From the NCBI GenBank assembly GCA_965230605.1, contig CBDDLD010000006.1, positions 1 through 5,958 of the forward strand: a stretch of 5,958 nucleotides of DNA. The letters are read 5' to 3'. The stretch's first letter is position 1; each line of letters opens with the position of its first letter. Shown here one piece after another: positions 1 to 5,958 of the stretch. The position numbers and the translations under genes were made by a program. The DNA is from CBDDLD01 sp965230605 (GTDB taxonomy: Bacteria; Bacteroidota; Bacteroidia; Flavobacteriales; Flavobacteriaceae). Below the pieces are notes generated by a model. The model ran no database searches. It saw only the letters and a list, made by a program, of their open reading frames with translations, and was not told the origin of the DNA.

Positions 1-660
1 AAAGGTGGTACTTTGGTAGGATGTACTAAATATTGGTATTCACTATAGTGATGTTGTCATACACACTTAACTACAATAAATAATTCAATTCAGAACTTAT
101 GGTGAAATACTTTGACCCGGAAAGAGTACAACCTTTTGTATTCATACACAGGACGTCATAAATAATAATGATTTATACTAACAATCTTGTATTAAACTTA
201 TTAACATTTTTAAAAACAAATTGAATGATTCAAAGTATCCCTAAGCTCTTAAGTGAATTTTAAGTTACTGGAATGACTAACTCAAACTTTGCAAAAACTC
301 CCAGACAACTAAACTTAGTGATCTCGATGAGCTTTTGTATAAAAAATCTAACACACCTGAGGAAATAGGGATATGTTGCGATAGTTAAGAGAAAGCATTG
401 TTAAAAGTACTAGCATTGAAAACGGACAGTTTAATATTGTAGAGAGCATTGTGACATTTAGTGATGGGACAATAGGTATTAATTCTATGTGTGTCGACCT
501 AGGTGCTCGCTACTAAATACACACTTCAACAGAATCTTTTAATGGTAAAAACTTAAAAAAAAATGTTGACATAATGACCAAATGCTTTTTATTGTAAAAA
601 ATTAGTATATTTATTACTATTATATAGTTATTAGAAATAACTCCATATTTAAAGTTATAT
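1..660. other. Gene-free AT-rich stretch with possible decayed coding remnants
   Basis: No intact gene is visible on either strand. The most coding-like pieces are two short plus-strand open stretches that abut with a change of frame. One, 281-388, contains KLSDLDELLYKK and TPEEIG. The other, 385-516, contains IENGQFNIVESIVTFSDGT. Neither has a convincing start, and I do not recognise either family. Together they could be the tail of a frameshifted, decayed gene, or chance. A perfect 12-base palindrome, TCACTATAGTGA, lies at 40-51. I see no tRNA, rRNA, CRISPR array or clear terminator here. The rest, especially 540-660, is A/T-rich and looks like non-coding upstream sequence for the following operon. 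Confidence 0.5.
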
Positions 661-674
661 AGTTTTAATGGCCT

Positions 675-682
675 TAAATTTG
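675..682 (+). promoter_or_regulatory. Candidate Bacteroidota-type -7 element for the two-gene operon
   Basis: TAAATTTG matches the TAnnTTTG -7 consensus of Bacteroidota primary-sigma promoters. Transcription would start near 687-692, giving a leader of roughly 50-55 bases before the ATG at 743. The matching -33 TTTG element is not clear; the nearest candidate is the TTTAAAG at 648-654. An alternative sigma-70-like TTGACA lies at 566-571, but its -10 partner is weak. The gap between the two genes (1190-1283) contains no comparable element, which suggests both genes depend on this promoter. Confidence 0.35.
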
Positions 683-710
683 TGGTTTAATTCTAGTCCT
701 CACTTTTAAC

Positions 711-724
711 GACTTCGTGAAGTC
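711..724 (+). promoter_or_regulatory. Short perfect inverted repeat in the operon leader
   Basis: GACTTCGTGAAGTC is a perfect inverted repeat; as RNA it would form a five-pair stem with a four-base CGTG loop. It ends 18 bases before the ATG at 743, downstream of the candidate promoter, so it would lie in the 5' leader. It could be an operator half-site pair, a leader hairpin affecting translation, or chance. No U-run follows it closely enough to make it a convincing terminator. Confidence 0.25.
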
Positions 725-742
725 ATAACAATTTTTAATAAT

Positions 743-1189
743 ATGGAAAACAACAAAATAATCAGTGTTTTAAATCCCGTTATGAATTGGATTTTTCCTT
801 TTTTTAAAGACAATAAAGCACTAAAACTTATCAAGAAGGACATACAGAGTATTGGAGAGGAACTTTTAGTAAAAGCATATGACTCTGTCAAAGGTCTCTT
901 CTATAATAGTGAGTCTAGACAATCGGTATTTGAACAATGGTCAAAGTCGTTAATAGATGGTAACGAACCTGATGATATCATTGAAGGAGGAATTAAGAAT
1001 TGTATTGAAAAAGCGCTTGAATCTCCAACAAACTTCAAGAATGAAATGGAGCAATTTTTGAAGGAGGTGGAAACAAAAAATGTTGATCCAATTAATAAAG
1101 TAAATTCAATTTCTGGAACTTTTACAAATACCGAAATAATTCAAGATGTCTCAAATAGTGAAATAACCATTAAAAAAAGAGGCGCTTAG
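743..1189 (+). CDS. Small helical putative effector with C-terminal amyloid-like signalling motif
   Basis: The protein has 148 residues and I do not recognise its N-terminal family. ATG 743 is the first start after an in-frame stop at 707-709; no clear Shine-Dalgarno sequence precedes it. Residues 1-30 form a hydrophobic stretch (ISVLNPVMNWIFPFF, then lysine-rich) that could be a membrane-active helix. Residues 30-110 look all-helical and amphipathic, followed by a polar linker at about 110-125. Residues 128-145 read TNTEIIQDV then SNSEITIKK, two 9-residue pseudo-repeats with a likely beta-arch pattern. The same motif recurs at the N-terminus of the NTPase encoded 94 bases downstream: 11 of 22 positions are identical by hand alignment. 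Size, layout and neighbour resemble bacterial Bell-domain effectors and fungal HeLo/HET-S proteins, where a C-terminal prion-like tail receives the signal from an NLR and the helical domain damages membranes. Assignment to Bell/HeLo is by architecture only. There is no signal peptide cleavage site and no enzymatic motif. Confidence 0.8.
   Translation: MENNKIISVLNPVMNWIFPFFKDNKALKLIKKDIQSIGEELLVKAYDSVKGLFYNSESRQSVFEQWSKSLIDGNEPDDIIEGGIKNCIEKALESPTNFKNEMEQFLKEVETKNVDPINKVNSISGTFTNTEIIQDVSNSEITIKKRGA
1124..1186 (+). other. Effector copy of the shared signalling motif (residues 128-148)
   Basis: This codes for the C-terminal motif of the small protein. Two 9-residue units, TNTEIIQDV (128-136) and SNSEITIKK (137-145), are followed by Arg-Gly-Ala and the stop. 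The codons for the first six residues of each unit match at 13 of 18 bases. The stretch 1139-1165 matches 1335-1361 of the NTPase gene at 23 of 27 bases. Alternating polar caps (Asn/Ser/Thr) and Ile-rich cores are typical of beta-solenoid amyloid signalling motifs. Amyloid formation itself is inferred. Confidence 0.6.
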
Positions 1190-1283
1190 AATCTATATTT
1201 ATCCTTTTAATTTTTACTGATAGGCCATTAAATTAGTCGTTTATTGTTGAGTTCGGCAAAGGCAAATCTGAATTATTGAGAAT

Positions 1284-4200
1284 ATGTCCGACATATCAAA
1301 CCATATAAATTCTCATATATCCAATAGTGTTATTATTCAAAATGTCTCAGATAGTGTAATTATAATCAATGAACGAGGAGAAAAAGTAAAATACAACCAA
1401 AACCTCACGGGAGTGAGTATTGATATTATTCCACAAGAGTACCAGAGAAGAGAGGAAATTCAACAAATTTCAGATACTTTTGAAAATAATTCTAATGCGG
1501 CTGTTTTTATAAATGGTGAAGGAGGAATCGGTAAAACAACCATTGCCGCGAAATATCTGCAAGATAATGAAAATCATTACAAACATTATGTGTGGATTAA
1601 TGCCGAATACGGGATCGTAGACGAAATGTTAGATTTGTATATCTACCTTCAAATAAATAGAAAAGACATAATTACGAAAAATCAATTTCGGATGATGTGT
1701 TTGATCCTTAACCATTTATCATCGGAAGGTCCCTGTCTATTAATATTGGATAACGCAGACAATGAAGGAGGTCTGCGTGATTTTTTTATGCACTTCCGTT
1801 CTTTGAATTGGAATATATTAATAACTAGTCGGTGCAATGAAGTAGATTTAGGTAGAAAGTTTGAACGAATCAGAATAGAGCACTTGAATGTTGATAAGGC
1901 TATGCGCCTATTCCGTAATATTTACGATGAGAATTCTTATGAATTTAACCAGGAGCTACAATATTTTTTAGAGAACATTGAATATAACACCTTATTGATT
2001 CATTTATTTGCCAAGTATTTAAGAGAATTCAATAGGAGAAAAAAAGGAAAACATACACTAAAGCAGTTGAATTTAAGATTTACGTTGAAGGGACTATTCG
2101 TCGCTGAGAACAAAAAAATAGTTCATGACCTTCGAAAGGAAAATGTTAATCTATTGCTAAGAGAATTGTATGATATTTCTTCATTAAGTTCGCTTGAATC
2201 TGATATTTTGTTTCAATTTTCCTTCTTTCCCTTAGAACCAATTCCATATGTGGATATTGAGCATTTTTTCATTGAGGAACTCCAATTAGATGAATTTGAT
2301 AATGCTTTAACAGATCTTACACGCGGAGGTTGGATATTAGAAGGACTTAATAATCAAGAGGCTTCCATTAAATTAAACAGTCCCATAATAAAAGAATTCT
2401 TGCTTGATTATTACAAACACAATATTTGGGACAAAATTCTGCCCCAAATCGAATACTTGATAAAAAAACTTGAACATAAAAAAAATGAAAATCCTGTAAG
2501 AACATTTAGGTGGATCAAATACGCTGAATCACTCATAAGCACAACTTCATCTCGTGAATTCCTGAATAACTACTTAGAAAGTCCAGAAATCGTAAATTTA
2601 CGAACTTATTTAGGAAATGCTTATATCACAGCGGGTAATCACAACGAAGCTCTAGCTCACTTTCAAAAAGCTGAATCATTTCATAAAAAAAAAATAGACT
2701 CAGATGGTGCTGACTTGTCCTTATGTTATGTAAAAATTGGAGATATCCATCTAAGGTGGACATATAAATTCAATACAGCATTAAACTATTATGAGAAAGC
2801 CATATCAATAAGAGAGGTGATTTATAGTTCTGAAGACTTTAGATTATTGAGCACTTATGAACGTTTGGCTGGAGCTCACAATAAATTAGGTAACTACCAG
2901 AAAGCCTTGGATCTTCAAACGAAGATAATTTCTATTTACAAGGAAAATTCGAAAACACCCGATGAAAAATTCGCATTTATTTACAGTGGTATGGCAGAAA
3001 CCTATAACTATTTGTGCGAATTTAATCTGGCAATAGAATTTCAACTTAAAGCTATTTTATTTTTTGAAGGAATTTTAGAACAATACGACCCAATATTAGC
3101 AAATGAATATACTAACGCTTCAATCTACTATAGAGATTTGCTGGATTTCGAAAGCGCTCTTAAGTACGGCCTGAAGGCTCTTCATATTCGGGAAGAAATA
3201 TTTGATTCCAATCATCCGATATTCATCTTAAATTATAAGGAATTGGCTAGCATTTATTTAGATGTCGGAAACTTTAATTTGGCCCTTGATTATCTTGATA
3301 GAGCATTGAAATTAAATGATCAAATCTTTAAATCCACAAATAACATCAACAAGTCTTACATCTTGAATATTTATGGTCTTGTTTACAAAAGTTTAGGGAA
3401 CATAGATCTAGCTTTGGACTACCATTACAAGACGATTAACCATTTGGAAAACATAGATAGAACACACCCTGATCTAGCCATTGCTTATGCACAAGTGGCC
3501 ATTACACTGCGAATTAAAGGTAGCTATAAATCTGCTTTAAAGTTTGAGCTAAAGGCATTAGATATCCGCAAAGAACGGCTAATTGAAGACCATCCTTTAT
3601 TAGTTCAAAGTTACGCAAATATCGCTCATACATATTGGCTTATGAGGAACTATGATATGGCGTTAGACTATCGACAAAAAGTCATTAATTTTTGCAAGAG
3701 TTATGAAAAATTTCCGAATGGATTTTTGATCAGTTCGTTGATTTCAATTGCAAGTATCTATCATCATCTCGAAGATTATGAAGAATTTGATAAAGTAACG
3801 AGTTATTTGTTTAGTGAAGAACTATGGAGTTATGTAGAAAGTGAAAACCTCGAACTCGCCACTTCACTACTTGGAATAGAATCTATATTGACCGAACAGG
3901 GCGAATATGAGTATGCTAAAAACTTGTTAATTTCTATTCAACAATTAATGAAAAAGCTTCTACAAAAACGAATAAAGATTCATGGTTATAATAGTCACCT
4001 GGTAGCTCGTCAACTTGTAGAGGTTTCTAATCTTCATGAAAAATTAGGTGAAATTGATAAATCCATTGAATCTGCAAGTCTGGCTTTAAATGTATTCTTA
4101 ACTAAGAATAGTTGTATCACCTTAGAAATCATAGATTGCAAATCCAATCTCGCTAAATTATATCAACAAAAATCTAATTACAAAGCTTCGTCTAAATTAT

Positions 4201-4424
4201 TAGAAGAACTTATAAATACAGTGAAAGAACAGTTTGGAGATAATCACATTCGCCTTTCCGGGCTTTTATCAGATTTGGCTTGGGTAAATGTACATCAAGG
4301 AAATATTGGAAAGGCTCTTGAATTTTGGATTTCGTCAAGGAAAATACTACATGAATACTTTGATAAAAATGATTACAGAATAAAGAAAGTTGAAGCATTT
4401 ATCGAAAATTATCTAAATAAATAA
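1284..4424 (+). CDS. STAND/NLR-type NTPase with N-terminal amyloid-like motif, NB-ARC-like core and TPR sensor
   Basis: The protein has 1046 residues; ATG 1284 lies 94 bases after the small gene's stop. Residues 12-33 carry the signalling motif shared with the small protein. A P-loop NTPase core follows: Walker A GEGGIGKTT (78-86, Lys84), Walker B LLILDNAD (152-159, Asp156), sensor-1/RNBS-B NILITSR (177-183, Arg183), a LNVDKAMRLF helix (201-210), and a GLPL-like NTLLIHLFAKYL (235-246). A winged-helix-like segment spans about 300-380. Its MHD position reads LNSPIIKEF (364-372), with Asn/Ser where His is usual. From about 435 to the end run a dozen or more TPRs of about 42 residues, of the kinesin-light-chain-like type with 'HP' turns (for example 644-645, 728-729, 770-771), less regular at about 810-900. 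STAND proteins with this layout bind a ligand through the repeats and oligomerise on ATP binding. No enzymatic effector domain is fused, so output probably goes through the small protein. A conflict-system role (antiphage or self/nonself abortive response) is inferred. Confidence 0.9.
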   Translation: MSDISNHINSHISNSVIIQNVSDSVIIINERGEKVKYNQNLTGVSIDIIPQEYQRREEIQQISDTFENNSNAAVFINGEGGIGKTTIAAKYLQDNENHYKHYVWINAEYGIVDEMLDLYIYLQINRKDIITKNQFRMMCLILNHLSSEGPCLLILDNADNEGGLRDFFMHFRSLNWNILITSRCNEVDLGRKFERIRIEHLNVDKAMRLFRNIYDENSYEFNQELQYFLENIEYNTLLIHLFAKYLREFNRRKKGKHTLKQLNLRFTLKGLFVAENKKIVHDLRKENVNLLLRELYDISSLSSLESDILFQFSFFPLEPIPYVDIEHFFIEELQLDEFDNALTDLTRGGWILEGLNNQEASIKLNSPIIKEFLLDYYKHNIWDKILPQIEYLIKKLEHKKNENPVRTFRWIKYAESLISTTSSREFLNNYLESPEIVNLRTYLGNAYITAGNHNEALAHFQKAESFHKKKIDSDGADLSLCYVKIGDIHLRWTYKFNTALNYYEKAISIREVIYSSEDFRLLSTYERLAGAHNKLGNYQKALDLQTKIISIYKENSKTPDEKFAFIYSGMAETYNYLCEFNLAIEFQLKAILFFEGILEQYDPILANEYTNASIYYRDLLDFESALKYGLKALHIREEIFDSNHPIFILNYKELASIYLDVGNFNLALDYLDRALKLNDQIFKSTNNINKSYILNIYGLVYKSLGNIDLALDYHYKTINHLENIDRTHPDLAIAYAQVAITLRIKGSYKSALKFELKALDIRKERLIEDHPLLVQSYANIAHTYWLMRNYDMALDYRQKVINFCKSYEKFPNGFLISSLISIASIYHHLEDYEEFDKVTSYLFSEELWSYVESENLELATSLLGIESILTEQGEYEYAKNLLISIQQLMKKLLQKRIKIHGYNSHLVARQLVEVSNLHEKLGEIDKSIESASLALNVFLTKNSCITLEIIDCKSNLAKLYQQKSNYKASSKLLEELINTVKEQFGDNHIRLSGLLSDLAWVNVHQGNIGKALEFWISSRKILHEYFDKNDYRIKKVEAFIENYLNK
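1317..1382 (+). other. NTPase copy of the shared signalling motif (residues 12-33)
   Basis: This codes for the N-terminal motif of the NTPase: SNSVIIQNV (residues 13-21) and SDSVIIINE (22-30), then Arg-Gly-Glu. The two units are recognisable as a DNA duplication: 1320-1337 and 1347-1364 match at 14 of 18 bases. It stands directly at the N-terminus, where death-fold, TIR or other effector-recruiting domains sit in other NLRs, and before the P-loop core that begins near residue 50. That position is expected for an amyloid nucleation motif displayed by an oligomerised NLR. Confidence 0.6.
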
Positions 4425-4524
4425 ATGCAATAACTACCGTATCCGTCCGAGGAACGTACTTAGAAAAAAATGCAGCTTTATTGTTTTTAAAATTACTACC
4501 AATTATCTGGGCACAATTGATATG

Positions 4525-4955
4525 TAGGCCTACGGCGCGTTACCAATTCTTTTACTAACTCCAAAAATTTTGAGGGGTCAGCTTAGTCCGGTTTATCCAG
4601 CAGTGGACAACCACCTAAGACCCGGAGAGCGCAACCCGATAGAAGGTAAGTTCGGACAGGCGAAAACAGCTTATGGAATGAACCGAATCAGGGCTAAGCT
4701 GGCCATTACCTCCCAATCGTGGATAGCATCCATTATTTTGGTGTTGAACCTTGTCAAATGGACAGGGGCAGCACCTTATTATCTGGCTTTTCAGACTTTC
4801 TCAATGGGTGCAAGCTTGTTTTATGCCTATATATTGGGTATTTCAAATCAAATGGTGTACTCATTCGGTCTCCAGGCAAAAATAACACCGAGTCTAGCCA
4901 AAAAGGATAGGTTTTGTGAAATCAAGCATGGCTAGTTTCTCAGCAGGGCCTAATT
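4525..4955 (+). mobile_element. Remnant of an IS5-type insertion sequence, 5' part missing
   Basis: Only the 3' part of an IS5-type element is visible: the transposase C-terminus and a probable right end. Base composition changes here, with 24 of 40 bases G or C at 4621-4660 by hand count against the AT-rich surroundings, so the segment has a separate origin. The sequence around 4932-4951 (CTAGTTTCTCAGCAGGGCC) looks like a terminal inverted repeat, as related elements tend to begin with a GGGCCTGCTGA-like sequence. I find no left-end partner in the window, so the element is truncated or rearranged. The left limit is uncertain; a 10-base palindrome, GTAGGCCTAC, sits at 4524-4533 near where IS-like sequence begins. 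Confidence 0.6.
4570..4935 (+). pseudogene. IS5-family (DDE) transposase, C-terminal fragment
   Basis: The reading frame is open from 4528, after a TAG at 4525-4527. The only start is a TTG at 4570, which is unlikely to be used. Counting from that codon, the fragment has 121 residues. ERNPIEGKFGQAK (20-32) carries the R-x3-E-x6-K signature of the DDE transposase C-terminus, with Arg21, catalytic Glu25 (codon at 4642-4644) and Lys32. It is followed by AYGMNRIRAKL and SWIASIILVLNLVK, typical of the last part of IS5-type transposases. The N-terminal domain and both catalytic aspartates are absent, so it cannot be an active transposase. The ~20 residues before ERNPIEG do not align with anything I recognise and may reflect a deletion or frameshift. 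The tail after NLVK is also poorly conserved. Confidence 0.8.
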
Positions 4956-5007
4956 AGTTGTTAAAATTCTAAATTTTTGGTAGTTGTATTAAACTGTATT
5001 AGTTAAG

Positions 5008-5057
5008 ACTTAATCTGACATTTTAATTAAATTGTATAATATTAAAACAGATTAAGT
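5008..5057. repeat. Perfect 10-base inverted repeat flanking the transposase promoter
   Basis: ACTTAATCTG at 5008-5017 and CAGATTAAGT at 5048-5057 are perfect reverse complements separated by 30 bases. The left arm overlaps a smaller palindrome, TTAAGACTTAA (5003-5013). The -10 element lies between the arms, and the right arm covers the expected transcription start and ends just before the ATG at 5059. The likely readings are transposase binding sites (an end plus a subterminal site) or an operator for autorepression. Confidence 0.5.
5035..5040 (+). promoter_or_regulatory. -10 element of the IS481-type transposase gene
   Basis: A perfect TATAAT lies 18 bases before the ATG at 5059. The only -35-like sequence, CTGACA at 5015-5020, is 14 bases upstream, shorter than usual spacing, so the match is partial. 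The promoter lies within the inverted repeat described for 5008-5057, consistent with self-regulated transposase expression. Confidence 0.4.
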
Positions 5058-5058
5058 G

Positions 5059-5958
5059 ATGACAAGTGAAGACAAAATCATCAAGACCAAATTAGGATTA
5101 TTAGAGCTTAGTAAACAACTAGGAAGTGTTTCACAGGCGTGTAAAGTGATGGGCTATAGTCGAGATTCATTTTACAGATTCAAACAACTCTACGAGCAAG
5201 GTGGAGAACTAGCACTTCAAGAAATTAGTCGTAAGAAACCAGTTTTAAAGAACAGAGTTAGTGAGGAGGTGGAAAAGGCAGTAGTTGCAATAGCTATAGA
5301 GTTCCCTGCTTTTGGTCAACAACGTTCAAGTAATGAACTAAAAAAGCGAGGTATATTCATATCACCTGGAGGGGTAAGATCAGTATGGCTACGTCATGAT
5401 TTAGAGACGCTAAAAAAGCGATTAAAGGCATTAGAAGCTAAAGCTGCTCAAGAGGATCTTATTTTAACAGAAGCTCAGTTACAAGCTTTAGAAAAAGCAA
5501 AGGAAGAAAAGCAAGCTCATGGAGAAATAGAGACTCATCACCCATGTTATCTGGGTTCTCAAGACACTTATTATGTGGGAACAGTAAAAGGAATTGGGAG
5601 AATATACGCTCAAACATTTATAGATACCTACTGTAAAGTGGCCTTTGTAAAACTTTATGATCGTAAGAATGCAATCGTTGCAGCTGATTTACTTAACGAT
5701 AGGGTTTTACCGTTTTATGAACAACATGAGCTAAAGCTATTAAGGGTATTGACAGATCGAGGTACTGAGTATTGCGGAAAAAGAGAACATCATGAATACC
5801 AACTTTACTTAACCATAGAGGATATTGCACATACAAAAACCAAAGCAAAAAGCCCTCAAACAAATGGTATTTGTGAACGTTTTCATAGAACTATGCAAGA
5901 AGAGTTTTTTTGGGTAGCTTTTCGCAAGAAAATTTATGAATCGATAGATCAGTTGGCT
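5059..5958 (+). CDS. IS481-family DDE transposase (3' end outside the window)
   Basis: 300 codons are open from ATG 5059 to the window edge, without a stop. An in-frame GTG at 5056 is the alternative start; a TAA lies just before it. Residues about 13-43 (LELSKQLGSVSQACKVMGYS...) form a helix-turn-helix that would bind the IS ends. Residues about 60-112 look like a second winged-helix/HTH segment. Residues 115-155 are a Lys/Glu/Ala-rich likely coiled coil. The RNase H-fold catalytic domain starts at about 160: SQDTYYVGTVKGIGRIY with Asp169, VLTDRGTEYCG with Asp233, and SPQTNGICERFH with Glu273, giving a complete DDE triad. These are hallmarks of integrase-core transposases of the IS481/IS3 group, and the single-frame gene with this N-terminus favours IS481. 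No frameshift or missing catalytic residue is seen in the visible part, so the enzyme may be functional. It catalyses cut-and-insert reactions on its own IS ends and has no evident link to the NLR operon beyond location. Confidence 0.92.
   Translation, partial: MTSEDKIIKTKLGLLELSKQLGSVSQACKVMGYSRDSFYRFKQLYEQGGELALQEISRKKPVLKNRVSEEVEKAVVAIAIEFPAFGQQRSSNELKKRGIFISPGGVRSVWLRHDLETLKKRLKALEAKAAQEDLILTEAQLQALEKAKEEKQAHGEIETHHPCYLGSQDTYYVGTVKGIGRIYAQTFIDTYCKVAFVKLYDRKNAIVAADLLNDRVLPFYEQHELKLLRVLTDRGTEYCGKREHHEYQLYLTIEDIAHTKTKAKSPQTNGICERFHRTMQEEFFWVAFRKKIYESIDQLA

Larger units (their letters stand above)
4995..5958 (+). mobile_element. IS481-family insertion sequence, left part, cut by the window edge
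   Basis: An IS481-type transposase gene, its promoter and a candidate left end are present; the right end lies beyond 5958. The left end is tentatively placed at the TGT of 4995, the start of TGTATTAGTTAAGAC, because IS481-family ends usually begin with TGT. A near-direct repeat (TGTATTAAAC at 4985-4994, TGTATTAGTT at 4995-5004) makes the exact boundary ambiguous. The element lies about 45 bases after the right end of the IS5 remnant, so two mobile elements of different families are stacked downstream of the NLR operon. Confidence 0.6.

Noticed and set aside
106..165. Short open stretch reading LTRKEYNLLYSYTGRHK, resembling an OmpR-type winged-helix segment
   Set aside because: There are only about 19 codons between stops, with no supporting sequence on either side; the resemblance is too short to support a remnant.
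706..891. Minus-strand 61-residue open frame overlapping the small effector gene
   Set aside because: It is antisense to the better-supported plus-strand gene, has low-complexity hydrophobic content from AT-rich sequence, and matches no known family.
1190..1283. Separate promoter or terminator between the two operon genes
   Set aside because: No TAnnTTTG element and no stable hairpin with a U-run is visible. The AGGCCATTAAATTAG stretch at 1223-1237 loosely resembles the 669-682 promoter region but lacks the TTTG.
4210..4398. Minus-strand 62-residue open frame within the 3' end of the NTPase gene
   Set aside because: It lies wholly inside the TPR-coding region on the opposite strand; the plus-strand frame is clearly the real one.
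4425..4500. Rho-independent terminator after the NTPase gene
   Set aside because: There are A- and T-rich runs, but I find no GC-containing stem directly before a T-run.
4524..4560. Integron attC or Xer/dif recombination site suggested by the GTAGGCCTAC palindrome and nearby GTTACC/CTAAC
   Set aside because: The core sites do not match the attC consensus in sequence or spacing, and no integrase or cassette array is present. The palindrome is more simply part of the IS remnant junction.
4719..4910. Second plus-strand open frame (63 residues) inside the IS5 remnant
   Set aside because: It is an out-of-frame reading of the transposase fragment, whose R-x3-E-x6-K signature is in the other frame.
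4963..4978. AAAATT-CTA-AATTTT inverted repeat as a terminator
   Set aside because: The stem is only A/T pairs and six bases long, too weak to support a terminator call.

Overview
The window is AT-rich bacterial DNA, probably from a member of the Bacteroidota (a Flavobacteriia/Cytophagia-like genome). The grounds are the low GC content, starts preceded by A/T-rich leaders without a clear Shine-Dalgarno sequence, a TAnnTTTG-type promoter element, and transposase remnants of types that I recall as common in that phylum. The assignment is an inference, not a database result.

Layout: positions 1-742 hold no intact gene, only possible decayed coding sequence, a candidate promoter and a small hairpin. 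Two same-strand genes follow, 94 bases apart and probably one operon: a 148-residue helical protein of unknown family (743-1189), and a 1046-residue STAND/NLR-type P-loop NTPase with a long TPR array (1284-4424). After a short spacer comes a 5'-truncated IS5-type transposase C-terminus with a probable right IS end (about 4525-4955). The window closes inside an IS481-type transposase (5059-5958, cut by the edge) with its own promoter and an inverted repeat in front of it.

The main discovery is in the two-gene unit. The last ~22 residues of the small protein and residues ~12-33 of the NTPase carry the same motif: TNTEIIQDVSNSEITIKK at one C-terminus and SNSVIIQNVSDSVIIINE at the other N-terminus. 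Each copy is itself two 9-residue pseudo-repeats, polar at the start and beta-branched/aliphatic in the middle. This is the architecture of amyloid-type signalling pairs (fungal HET-s/NWD2; bacterial NLRs paired with Bell-domain proteins through BASS motifs). In that model the TPR array senses a ligand and the NTPase oligomerises. Its N-terminal motif then templates the same fold in the tail of the small protein, releasing the helical N-terminal domain as the toxic, probably membrane-active, effector. The NTPase has no enzymatic effector domain of its own, which fits an effector supplied in trans. Flanking insertion sequences fit an accessory or defence-island position. The function is inferred: the shared motif and gene order are seen, while amyloid formation, toxicity and antiphage activity are not.
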